Assembly (NCBI RefSeq): GCF_027186265.1
Contig: NZ_CP114176.1
Location: 1 to 64,000, forward strand
DNA length: 64,000 bases
Direction of reading: 5' to 3'
From: Lentibacillus daqui
GTDB lineage: Bacteria; Bacillota; Bacilli; Bacillales; Amphibacillaceae
Shown here: piece after piece, positions 17,332 through 24,578 of the stretch
Numbering within the stretch: the stretch's first letter is position 1
How the letters are laid out: every line of letters begins with the position of its first letter
The notes under the pieces: model-generated
Databases searched by the model: none
Told to the model about the DNA's origin: nothing
Seen by the model: only the letters and a program-made list of their open reading frames with translations
Program-made: the position numbers and the translations under genes

Positions 17332-18606
17332 ATGCTTGATATGAAGTATTTACGCAATAACTTTGATGAGGTAAAAGGAAAACTTGCCCATCGGGGTGAG
17401 GATTTATCGGAACTGGAGAAATTCGTTGAACTTGATACAAGACGTCGCCAATTAATTGCCGAAACGGAACAATTAAAAGCAAAACGTAATGAAGCTTCCC
17501 AACAGATATCTGCTTTGAAAAAAGAAAAAAAAGATGCCGATGCTGTCATTCAAGAGATGCGTCGGGTTGGTGAGCAAATTAAAGCCTTCGATACAGAGCT
17601 AAAGGAAATTGAAGAAAAACTATCACACATGATGCTTTCTATCCCTAATATCCCTCATGAAAGTGTACCGGTTGGTGAAGATGAGGATGATAATGTGCAA
17701 GTTCGTCAATGGGGAGACCTCCCAACATTCGCATTTGACGCAAAACCACATTGGGATATCGCTACTGATCTTGATATTCTTGATTTCGAACGGGCTGGAA
17801 AGGTAACGGGTAGCAGATTTGTTTACTATAAAGGCTTGGGTGCACGCTTGGAACGGGCCCTGCTTAACTTCATGATGGATTTGCATGCCGATGAACATGG
17901 TTATGAGGAAATGTTGCCACCGTATATGGTTAATCGTACAAGTATGACGGGAACCGGGCAATTGCCGAAGTTTGAAGAAGATGCATTCCAAATATCAGAC
18001 TGGGATTATTTCCTGATTCCGACCGCAGAAGTACCAGTAACCAATTATTATCGTGGAGAAATTTTAAAGGAAAACGATCTGCCAAAAAAATACGTTGCTT
18101 TTAGTGCCTGTTTTCGTTCTGAAGCAGGTTCTGCCGGTCGCGATACACGCGGTCTGATTCGCCAGCATCAATTTAATAAAGTGGAACTTGTGCATTTTAC
18201 CAAACCAGAGGATTCATATGAGACATTGGAAGCATTAACTGGTCACGCTGAAAAAGTGTTACAGTTATTGAAATTGCCGTACCGGGTGATGAGCATGTGT
18301 ACCGGTGATCTTGGTTTCACAGCTGCAAAAAAATACGATCTTGAGGTGTGGATTCCAAACCAGGAAACATACCGGGAAATATCATCGTGTTCTAACTTTG
18401 AGGATTTCCAAGCAAGGCGTGCGGGTATACGCTTCCGTCGTGAGGAGAATGGTAAACCGGAATTTGTCCACACCTTAAATGGGTCTGGATTGGCACTGGG
18501 CCGAACCGTTGCCGCCATCCTGGAAAATTATCAGCAGGAAGATGGCTCTGTTGCAGTTCCGGAAGTATTGCAGCCTTACATGGGTGGAAAAGAATATATA
18601 AAGTGA
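17332..18606 (+). CDS. serS: Seryl-tRNA synthetase
   Basis: SerS charges tRNA-Ser and tRNA-Sec-type acceptors with serine. The 424-residue class II synthetase has the N-terminal coiled-coil arm that grips the long variable arm of tRNA-Ser (about residues 25-105, rich in E and K). The class II motifs follow: motif 2 FRSEAGSAGRDTRGLIRQHQF and motif 3 NGSGLALGRTVAAILEN. The start ATG 17332 is preceded by AGGAGG. Expression is controlled by the serine T-box upstream. Length matches B. subtilis SerS (425). Confidence 0.98.
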   Translation: MLDMKYLRNNFDEVKGKLAHRGEDLSELEKFVELDTRRRQLIAETEQLKAKRNEASQQISALKKEKKDADAVIQEMRRVGEQIKAFDTELKEIEEKLSHMMLSIPNIPHESVPVGEDEDDNVQVRQWGDLPTFAFDAKPHWDIATDLDILDFERAGKVTGSRFVYYKGLGARLERALLNFMMDLHADEHGYEEMLPPYMVNRTSMTGTGQLPKFEEDAFQISDWDYFLIPTAEVPVTNYYRGEILKENDLPKKYVAFSACFRSEAGSAGRDTRGLIRQHQFNKVELVHFTKPEDSYETLEALTGHAEKVLQLLKLPYRVMSMCTGDLGFTAAKKYDLEVWIPNQETYREISSCSNFEDFQARRAGIRFRREENGKPEFVHTLNGSGLALGRTVAAILENYQQEDGSVAVPEVLQPYMGGKEYIK

Positions 18607-18665
18607 ATCATTCAGTGATGTTTCCGATGTACGACCCATTCATGCGTTGTTAAAGTAGAAACATG

Positions 18666-18700
18666 AAGCCCCCCCGGAGTTTCCACATTCTGGGGGGTTA
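18666..18700. terminator. Terminator between serS and the MATE gene
   Basis: A CCCCCC run and a GGGGGG run flank a partly paired centre between convergent genes. T runs are weak. Confidence 0.5.
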
Positions 18701-18712
18701 CCTATTACATCG

Positions 18713-20062
18713 TTAATACCCAGGTGATTGCGTTCTTTTTCCCATAACGCCACCCTTGGAAAAGAATATTAGGGTAATGGCAACTAATCCTTCCGCCACT
18801 GGCAGGGCCAGCCAAACTCCAGTTGTACCAAACCAAAGTGGCAAGATGTAGAGTGCTCCAATCAATAAAATAAACCCGCGGAACAGTGTAATGCCGATCG
18901 CTGGTCGTACATAACCGATTGACTGGTAATAGGTCATATAAATAAAATTGGTGCCCATAAACAAATAGCCAAGGAAAAATAGTTTTATCCCCTTAGTTGC
19001 AAGTTCAGCAGTTACTTCATCAGTTACTCCAAAAATTGCTACTAATACGTCTGCCCCAACATAGCCGATCGCCAAGAAGATGAGACCAAGAATAAGCCCG
19101 GTAATTTCCGCGATTTTAACGGTTTGCTTGATGGACGCATCCTGCTTTGCCCCATGGTAATAACTAATCATCGGCTGAATAGACTGCCCGATACCGATAA
19201 AGGCCAAAAACATAAAGGTATGCAAATAATTAATCACAGAAAACGCAGCAAGGCCTGTTGTACCTGCATAATGGGCAATTGCAATATTATAGCCCATCAC
19301 AAAAATTCCCGTTCCTGCTTCGGAAAGAAAACTAGGCACACCGATCGTGCTAATTCGTTTCAAAGCGGTTTTATCCCAATGCAGGCGAGTAAACTTTAAA
19401 GCTGTTCCCTTTTTGAAAAAGTGGAACAGATAAATAATCAGACCAATTAACGTAGCAATCACGGTTGCCAGTGCTGCCCCGGTTACCTCAAGCTTCAAAA
19501 TAAAGACCATCCAATAATCGAGGACAATGTTAAGTAAGGCGGAGACAACCAGACCGATCATGGCGAGTTGTGGATCACCGTCATTACGTACAAAAATACT
19601 GAAAAAATTTTCCCATGCTAAGATCAATGAGAAAATAAATAAGACACGCATATAATCAACCGCATAGTCCAAAGTTTCCTCATTTGCACCGAAAAGCAGC
19701 GCAATGTTCTCCATGTTCCAATAACAAATAACAGCAATAATCACGGTTATGGTGGTTAATAGCGCAAAGGCTATGGTGAACAACTGCTGTGCTTGTTTTG
19801 TTTTACCTTCACCCATTTTCATCGAATAGATCGTTCCCCCGCCAACTCCGATAAGCAAGGAAATGGAGATAATAATGGAAAACACCGGAACAGCTACATT
19901 GACACTGGCCAGGGCGACCGAACCGACACCATTCCCGACAAAAATACCATCCACGACAATGTTGACTGACATTAGCATCATGCCAAGCAGTGTTGGGATA
20001 AAGTATTGAAAAAAGCTTTTAGCTACGGACTGGGTATCCAATCGTTGATTTACCATGCTCAT
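18713..20062 (-). CDS. MATE-family multidrug/cation antiporter
   Basis: The 449-residue integral membrane protein has about twelve hydrophobic segments and the MATE pattern, including the N-terminal GMMLMSVNIVVDGIFVGNGVG motif and an equivalent second-half repeat (AFIGIGQSIQPMISYYHGAK). It resembles MepA/NorM-type exporters that expel cationic drugs using a Na+ or H+ gradient. ATG 20062 is chosen because GGGGTG lies six bases upstream; the frame is open to 20071. It is divergent from the neighbouring quinone oxidoreductase gene. It is not part of the usual serS-dck neighbourhood of B. subtilis, so this pair is probably an acquired or relocated insertion. Substrate unknown. Confidence 0.9.
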   Translation of the reverse strand: MSMVNQRLDTQSVAKSFFQYFIPTLLGMMLMSVNIVVDGIFVGNGVGSVALASVNVAVPVFSIIISISLLIGVGGGTIYSMKMGEGKTKQAQQLFTIAFALLTTITVIIAVICYWNMENIALLFGANEETLDYAVDYMRVLFIFSLILAWENFFSIFVRNDGDPQLAMIGLVVSALLNIVLDYWMVFILKLEVTGAALATVIATLIGLIIYLFHFFKKGTALKFTRLHWDKTALKRISTIGVPSFLSEAGTGIFVMGYNIAIAHYAGTTGLAAFSVINYLHTFMFLAFIGIGQSIQPMISYYHGAKQDASIKQTVKIAEITGLILGLIFLAIGYVGADVLVAIFGVTDEVTAELATKGIKLFFLGYLFMGTNFIYMTYYQSIGYVRPAIGITLFRGFILLIGALYILPLWFGTTGVWLALPVAEGLVAITLIFFSKGGVMGKRTQSPGY

Positions 20063-20205
20063 CAAGATCACCCCGATTGCATAATATCTTCATTTTAATT
20101 TTTCCTATAGTAATAGTCCATTAAACTGTTTTCCAATAGTTGCTTGTCTTTATGAAATATTTTAGTATGATACTATTAACTCAAATAAAAAAGGAGCAAT
20201 CAATC

Positions 20206-21183
20206 ATGAAAGCAGTAGTTGTATCAAACCCTGGCGGACCAGAGCAATTACAGATTACCGATCGGCCCAAACCGAAGATAGACAATGATGAACTACTTAT
20301 TCAGGTCAAAGCATGTGCGATCAACCGTACAGATATCATGACCCGGGAACAAGGGGCCAGTTATATGACGAACCCGATCCTTGGCATTGAAGTTGCCGGT
20401 GTCGTGGTGGATGCTGGTGCTGATAGCCATATAGAAATTGGTACCCGGGTTATGGGATTAGTAAACGGTGGCGGTTATGCTGAGTATGCTGTCATGCCGG
20501 CTAATCGGGCGATGATTATTCCCGATGCCCTGTCATTTCAAGAAGCGGCGGCAATTCCGGAAGTGTTCCTCACAGCTTATCAGACATTGTTTTGGTTGGG
20601 GAATCTGACCAACCAGGATACCGTATTAATTCATGCTGGTGGTAGCGGAGTTGGTACAGCCGCAATCCAATTAACCAAGCAATTGACCAACGCAAAGGTT
20701 ATTACCACTGCTGGTTCCAAAGAAAAACTGGATTATTGTCGATCCCTTGGTGCGGATGTCGGAATCAACTATAAAGAACAACAATTTGACGAAGAAGTAT
20801 TAAAGGTGACAAATCAAGCCGGTGTCGATGTGATTCTTGATTTTATTGGTGCATCTTATTGGAATAAAAACCTAACCAGTATTGCGGTAGATGGACGCTG
20901 GGTCTTAATTGGTGTGCTGGGTGGATCAGTCGTCGAAAAAGTGGATATCATGTCGCTAATGGCCAAACGAATTCATCTAAAGGCAACATTATTGACACCT
21001 AGAAGTGACGTTTACAAACAACAATTAACCAAAGAATTTGCCGAAAAAGCACTACCACTATTTGCCCAAAAGAAAATAAAGGCGATTATTGACCAGGTTT
21101 TCCCTTTAACTGCAATTCAGGACGCACATCGACACATGGAGGCCAACAAAAATATTGGTAAAATCGTCATTGATTTAGCATAA
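20206..21183 (+). CDS. Zinc-independent NAD(P)H:quinone oxidoreductase-like protein (MDR superfamily)
   Basis: The 325-residue medium-chain dehydrogenase/reductase resembles quinone oxidoreductases of the PIG3/QOR type. It has an N-terminal GroES-like domain (MKAVVVSNPGGPEQLQI), the segment ALSFQEAAAIPEVFLTAYQTLF and the Rossmann motif HAGGSGVGTAAIQL. The zinc-ligand pattern of true alcohol dehydrogenases is absent. ATG 20206 has AAGGAG upstream; the frame is open to 20140. The physiological substrate cannot be told from sequence. It is a single-gene unit divergent from the MATE gene. Confidence 0.88.
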   Translation: MKAVVVSNPGGPEQLQITDRPKPKIDNDELLIQVKACAINRTDIMTREQGASYMTNPILGIEVAGVVVDAGADSHIEIGTRVMGLVNGGGYAEYAVMPANRAMIIPDALSFQEAAAIPEVFLTAYQTLFWLGNLTNQDTVLIHAGGSGVGTAAIQLTKQLTNAKVITTAGSKEKLDYCRSLGADVGINYKEQQFDEEVLKVTNQAGVDVILDFIGASYWNKNLTSIAVDGRWVLIGVLGGSVVEKVDIMSLMAKRIHLKATLLTPRSDVYKQQLTKEFAEKALPLFAQKKIKAIIDQVFPLTAIQDAHRHMEANKNIGKIVIDLA

Positions 21184-21287
21184 GCATACATTATTCGACA
21201 AGATTTATTGTAGAATTATCATGGATTTTGGCATTTTCACGTTGACATGATAGGTATAGCCATGATATATTAATTCTTGTCGATTAC

Positions 21288-21377
21288 GGAGGTATACCCA
21301 AGTCTGGCTGAAGGGATCGGTCTTGAAAACCGACAGGCGGGTCAAACCGCGCGGGGGTTCGAATCCCTCTACCTCCT
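21288..21377 (+). tRNA. tRNA-Ser (anticodon TGA)
   Basis: The gene folds as a class II tRNA: acceptor GGAGGTA/TACCTCC, D arm, anticodon stem CGGTC/GACCG-type with loop CTTGAAA (anticodon TGA), long variable arm, and T arm GGGGG-TTCGAATC-CCTC. It is the counterpart of the tRNA-Ser next to dck in B. subtilis. No 3' CCA is encoded. The base after the acceptor stem is T rather than the usual G of tRNA-Ser, and a perfect palindrome begins four bases later. Confidence 0.95.
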
Positions 21378-21380
21378 TTG

Positions 21381-21420
21381 AACTGGGACAAGGTGACAGG
21401 CACCTTGTCCCAGTTTTTTT
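21381..21420 (+). terminator. Terminator after tRNA-Ser, perfect 15-bp palindrome
   Basis: AACTGGGACAAGGTG (21381-21395) and CACCTTGTCCCAGTT (21401-21415) with loop ACAGG are followed by seven T. It is a strong intrinsic terminator and belongs to a group of GGGAC-containing palindromes seen elsewhere in the window. Confidence 0.85.
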
Positions 21421-21440
21421 CTTCCATGTAAAAAAATAGT

Positions 21441-21459
21441 GGGACAGAAGAACCGTCCC
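21441..21459. repeat. GGGAC...GTCCC palindrome abutting the proI promoter
   Basis: GGGAC-AGAAGAACC-GTCCC is the type of small repeat common in Firmicute intergenic DNA. Its last base touches the -35 TTGACA of the next promoter. Confidence 0.6.
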
Positions 21460-21488
21460 TTGACAAATTTCCATTTTCAGCTTATAGT
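21460..21488 (+). promoter_or_regulatory. Sigma-A promoter of the proI leader
   Basis: Perfect TTGACA (21460-21465), 17-bp spacer, TATAGT (21483-21488), placed about 50 bp before the T-box leader. Confidence 0.8.
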
Positions 21489-21529
21489 ACATAAAACATA
21501 TCGTATATGATAAAGGCAAAGAACAGGCC

Positions 21530-21755
21530 AGTACCAATCTTTAGCCCGAAAGAGAGTGGAATTCATCGGCTGCAAGATTCCATCGGATACTATGATTGTG
21601 AACCTACCTGGGAGTTGTTAGATCAATATCTAACCGCAGATAAATGCGTTATCGATTGAGCTGGGCATGAATATAAATGCCAAATTAGGTGGTACCGCGG
21701 AAATTCGAGACCTCATTTTCGTCCTTTTCAAAGGGCTAAAATGGGGTCTTTTTAT
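21530..21755 (+). promoter_or_regulatory. T-box leader (proline) controlling proI
   Basis: Stem I begins near AGAGAGTGG. The specifier context GAA-CCT-A carries proline codon CCU at 21603-21605. The T-box core AGGTGGTACCGCGG is at 21687-21700, and the terminator pairs AGACCTCATTTT with AAAATGGGGTCT followed by T (21708-21753). This predicts induction of proI when tRNA-Pro is uncharged, as for B. subtilis proI. Confidence 0.92.
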
Positions 21756-21781
21756 ATGAAAATCATAAAGGGTGGTTGAGC

Positions 21782-22594
21782 ATGGTGGAAAAGATTTGTT
21801 TTATTGGTGCAGGATCGATGGCCGAGTCGATCATCATCGGGATATTGAATAAGCGATTTTTAACGGGTAGTCAAATCGTTGTGACAAATAAAAATAGCGA
21901 GGAGCGGTTAACCAAGCTGCAAAATATGTATGACATTCAGGTAACGGCTGATAAGAAATATGCGATTGATGGGGCGGAACTCATTATTCTGGCTACCAAG
22001 CCGCATGACATTGGTGAAGCGATTGATCAAGTGAAAACATATATTAAGCCGACACAACTTGTAATATCGGTCGTTGCTGGAATAGACACTAGATTTATTT
22101 CCGAACGGTTAGGATCTAAGGTACCGGTTGTTCGGGTTATGCCTAATACATCTGCTTCCATTGGTTTGTCTGCAACAGCAATCACAGCAGGTGTTCATGC
22201 ACGAAAAACGGATTTAGATTTGGCCGATTCTTTATTTAAGACCATTGGCACGACCGTCATTGTTGAGGAAAGGGATATGCACGCGGTCACAGGTATCTCT
22301 GGGAGCGGCCCCGCATATTTTTATTACTTGGTGGAATCCATGGAAAAAGCAGCAGCACAGGCAGGACTCGACCATACAGTGGCGAATGATTTAATTACGC
22401 AAACGATTATTGGTGCGGGAGAGATGCTTAAAAAATCCGGTGAGTCGGCAAGCATGTTGCGTGAAAAAATCACCAGTCCTGGGGGAACCACACAAGCAGC
22501 CATTGAAACATTGGAGGAAAATGACTTCCAGCAACTAATTATAAAATGTGTGGATAGTGCTCGGAAGCGTTCGGTTGAACTGGGAGACCATTAA
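21782..22594 (+). CDS. proI: Pyrroline-5-carboxylate reductase
   Basis: This enzyme reduces pyrroline-5-carboxylate to proline with NAD(P)H, the last step of proline synthesis. The 270-residue protein has the N-terminal Rossmann motif FIGAGSMAESII and the C-terminal signature VTGISGSGPAYFYYLVESM...ITSPGGTTQAAIE. The upstream proline T-box supports the anabolic paralogue ProI rather than the osmoprotective ProH/ProJ. ATG 21782 is chosen, with GGGTGG upstream; a TTG two codons earlier is also in frame. Confidence 0.95.
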   Translation: MVEKICFIGAGSMAESIIIGILNKRFLTGSQIVVTNKNSEERLTKLQNMYDIQVTADKKYAIDGAELIILATKPHDIGEAIDQVKTYIKPTQLVISVVAGIDTRFISERLGSKVPVVRVMPNTSASIGLSATAITAGVHARKTDLDLADSLFKTIGTTVIVEERDMHAVTGISGSGPAYFYYLVESMEKAAAQAGLDHTVANDLITQTIIGAGEMLKKSGESASMLREKITSPGGTTQAAIETLEENDFQQLIIKCVDSARKRSVELGDH

Positions 22595-22599
22595 AAACG

Positions 22600-22640
22600 A
22601 AAAAAAGCGAGATATAGTTGTGCTATTATCTCGCTTTTTC
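22600..22640. terminator. Bidirectional terminator between proI and dck
   Basis: AAAAAGCGAGATA and TATCTCGCTTTTT arms pair around a short centre between convergent genes. Confidence 0.8.
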
Positions 22641-23324
22641 TTACTTGATTAACTGTCTTGATTTCCACCGTCGTGATTGTTGAATAAATTGTCCAATCTT
22701 TTCCAAAATCGGTTCAATGGAATTTTCCTCATTGCATAGATCGTAATCAGATATATTTATGCGTAATATCGGACAGGCATTGAAATTATTGATCCAGTTA
22801 TCATAGCGCTCATACATTTCCTTCCAGTACGAAACAGGGGTGTTCTTCTCCATTTCCCGCCCGCGCAAACGGATTCGTTCCAAAATATGGTCCAGTGAGC
22901 CTTCCAGATAAATTAATAAATCCGGATGTGGAAAGTATGGCGTCATAACCATAGCTTCAAACAAATTGGTATAAGTTTCATAATCCGTTTTTGACATGGT
23001 GCCATTATCGTAATGCATCTTGGCAAAAATGCCCGTATCTTCGTAAATGGAGCGGTCCTGAATAAAACCACCGCCGTATTCAAAAATGCGTTTTTGCTCT
23101 TTAAACCGTTCAGCCAAAAAGTAAATTTGCAGATGGAAACTCCAGCGTGCGAAATCTGCATAAAAGTCTTCCAAATAAGGATTGGTGTCTACTTTCTCGA
23201 AGGATGTTTTGAAACGAAGGGCATTAGCAAGGGCGGTGGTCATAGTTGATTTGCCTACCCCGACAGTGCCTGCAACGGTAATGATGCTGTCATTGGGGAT
23301 CTGATATTTTTCACGTAAATTCAT
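22641..23324 (-). CDS. dck: Deoxyadenosine/deoxycytidine kinase
   Basis: This kinase phosphorylates dA and dC for salvage. The 227-residue protein has P-loop GTVGVGKSTM, the motif QDRSIYEDTGIFAK (ERS/DRS site) and the LID arginines in RIRLRGREME. It matches B. subtilis Dck (YaaF) over its whole length. Its ATG overlaps the stop of the upstream dgk (ATGA), so the two kinases are translationally coupled. It shares the terminator at 22600-22640 with the convergent proI. Confidence 0.95.
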   Translation of the reverse strand: MNLREKYQIPNDSIITVAGTVGVGKSTMTTALANALRFKTSFEKVDTNPYLEDFYADFARWSFHLQIYFLAERFKEQKRIFEYGGGFIQDRSIYEDTGIFAKMHYDNGTMSKTDYETYTNLFEAMVMTPYFPHPDLLIYLEGSLDHILERIRLRGREMEKNTPVSYWKEMYERYDNWINNFNACPILRINISDYDLCNEENSIEPILEKIGQFIQQSRRWKSRQLIK

Positions 23325-23983
23325 GGTTGATTTTCTCCTCTGATTGGTATTGCTTGATTAGATTGTAGCTGATGTTCGACTCGTTCGATAATATCGTTTA
23401 AATCGTTCTGCCGTTTTACGAAATCCAGTTTATCGCCATCGATACGAATGACCGGAATATCTGGATGAAGCACTTCAAATTGATTCATATACGCTTCATA
23501 ATCCTGTGTAAGTTGAGCCAAATAGGACGGTTTTATATGCTGCTCAATCTTCCTCCCGCGTGAATGGATACGATCCTGTATGGTATCAAGACTGGCATGT
23601 AAATAAATCATCATATTCGGAACGGGCATATCATCCGTTAAAATATGATAAACTTGCTCGTATTTATTATATTTATCCTGTTGCAATGTACGTTTGGCGA
23701 AAATCATGCTCTTGGATATGTGATAATCAGCAATAACTGCTTTTTTTTGTGCTAGGTACTGACGTTGAATGTCTTCCAGTTGCTTGAATCGATTGCATAA
23801 AAAGAACATTTCAGTTTGAAAACTCCATGTCTCGATATCTTTATAAAATTTGCCAAGAAACGGATTTTCTTCCACGATTTCTTGTAGTAAATGGAAATTA
23901 AAATGGACGGAAAGCTTTTTTGCCAAAGATGTCTTTCCAATACCAATCGGCCCTTCAACAGCAATGAACGGAACCTTTGCCAT
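23321..23983 (-). CDS. dgk: Deoxyguanosine kinase
   Basis: This kinase phosphorylates deoxyguanosine for salvage and pairs with the adjacent dck. The 220-residue product has P-loop EGPIGIGKTSL and the segment VIADYHISKSMIFAKRTL, as in B. subtilis Dgk (YaaG). The start ATG 23983 is preceded by GGAGGGAAAGGA. The frame is open to 24073 but that extension has no ribosome-binding site. It is the first gene of the dgk-dck operon, divergent from the tRNA-Arg gene. Confidence 0.94.
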   Translation of the reverse strand: MAKVPFIAVEGPIGIGKTSLAKKLSVHFNFHLLQEIVEENPFLGKFYKDIETWSFQTEMFFLCNRFKQLEDIQRQYLAQKKAVIADYHISKSMIFAKRTLQQDKYNKYEQVYHILTDDMPVPNMMIYLHASLDTIQDRIHSRGRKIEQHIKPSYLAQLTQDYEAYMNQFEVLHPDIPVIRIDGDKLDFVKRQNDLNDIIERVEHQLQSNQAIPIRGENQP

Positions 23984-24066
23984 TCCTTTCCCTCCAATAA
24001 AATGAATATGGTCTATTTTATCATACAAAAACGAATGGTTCCATGTAGTGAGATTGATTGTATTAC

Positions 24067-24095
24067 TTTTCATTTCGTATTATTTTTTGTATAAT
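24067..24095 (+). promoter_or_regulatory. Promoter of tRNA-Arg
   Basis: TTTTCA (24067-24072), 17-bp spacer, perfect TATAAT (24090-24095), 20 bp before the tRNA. Confidence 0.55.
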
Positions 24096-24114
24096 GTACA
24101 TTGTCGATTAATAA

Positions 24115-24187
24115 GCCCCCGTAGCTCAGGGGATAGAGCGTTAGTTTCCTAAACTATGCGTCGCAGGTTCGAATCCTGCCGGGGGCG
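24115..24187 (+). tRNA. tRNA-Arg (anticodon CCT)
   Basis: Acceptor GCCCCCG/CGGGGGC, D arm GCTC...GAGC, anticodon loop TTCCTAA (anticodon CCT, reads AGG) and T arm GCAGG-TTCGAAT-CCTGC are all present. The discriminator is G and no CCA is encoded. The outermost anticodon-stem pair is T-T, which may be normal for this tRNA. Confidence 0.93.
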
Positions 24188-24277
24188 TCATAACCTGTGT
24201 CAATGGTTGCAAGACTTTTGCTTAACAGTTGCCCAACTGATGATCCATGGTTTACAACCTGAATATGTAATGAACTG

Positions 24278-24342
24278 AAGTACATCTTCCAATGTTTTCT
24301 TGTCTGTATTTGACAAGTTGATGAAAGCAGATGTACTTTTTT
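24278..24342 (+). terminator. Two-tier hairpin with T tail downstream of tRNA-Arg
   Basis: Outer arms AAGTACATCT (24278-24287) and AGATGTACTT (24329-24338), inner stem CTTGTC/GACAAG (24299-24317), then T run. It looks like the end of an independent transcript or of a long tRNA-Arg trailer. The rest of the 391-bp gap to acsA (24188-24578) has no coding potential and carries the acsA promoter and cre site. Confidence 0.55.
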
Positions 24343-24409
24343 GTCAACTAATTACCGCAAAAGAAAAATCAATAGTAGAAAGGCTTACTACTGATTCTGA
24401 AAGTATTAA

Positions 24410-24438
24410 TTGACAAATTTTAATCATATTACTTTAAA
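24410..24438 (+). promoter_or_regulatory. Sigma-A promoter of acsA
   Basis: TTGACA (24410-24415), 17-bp spacer, TTTAAA (24433-24438). It lies about 140 bp before acsA. Confidence 0.5.
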
Positions 24439-24542
24439 ATTGTCACAAAGTGTTCTAAAATAGAAAGTGGTTAGCAAAATGTTCAAATAAATCAATAACA
24501 TATTTGTTGCCATTTATTAGTAAGTATAGGTAAAACAGTATT

Positions 24543-24556
24543 TGTAACCGATTTCA
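24543..24556. promoter_or_regulatory. cre site (CcpA operator) in the acsA leader
   Basis: TGTAACCGATTTCA matches the consensus TGWAANCGNTNWCA at every position. It lies between promoter and start codon, where CcpA would act as a roadblock. B. subtilis acsA is also repressed by CcpA. Confidence 0.75.
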
Positions 24557-24578
24557 AATTTACAGATGGGGTGATAGG

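Noticed and set aside
17623..17991. Open frame antisense to serS (122 codons)
   Set aside because: Mirror of a conserved coding region, with no start signal or homology.
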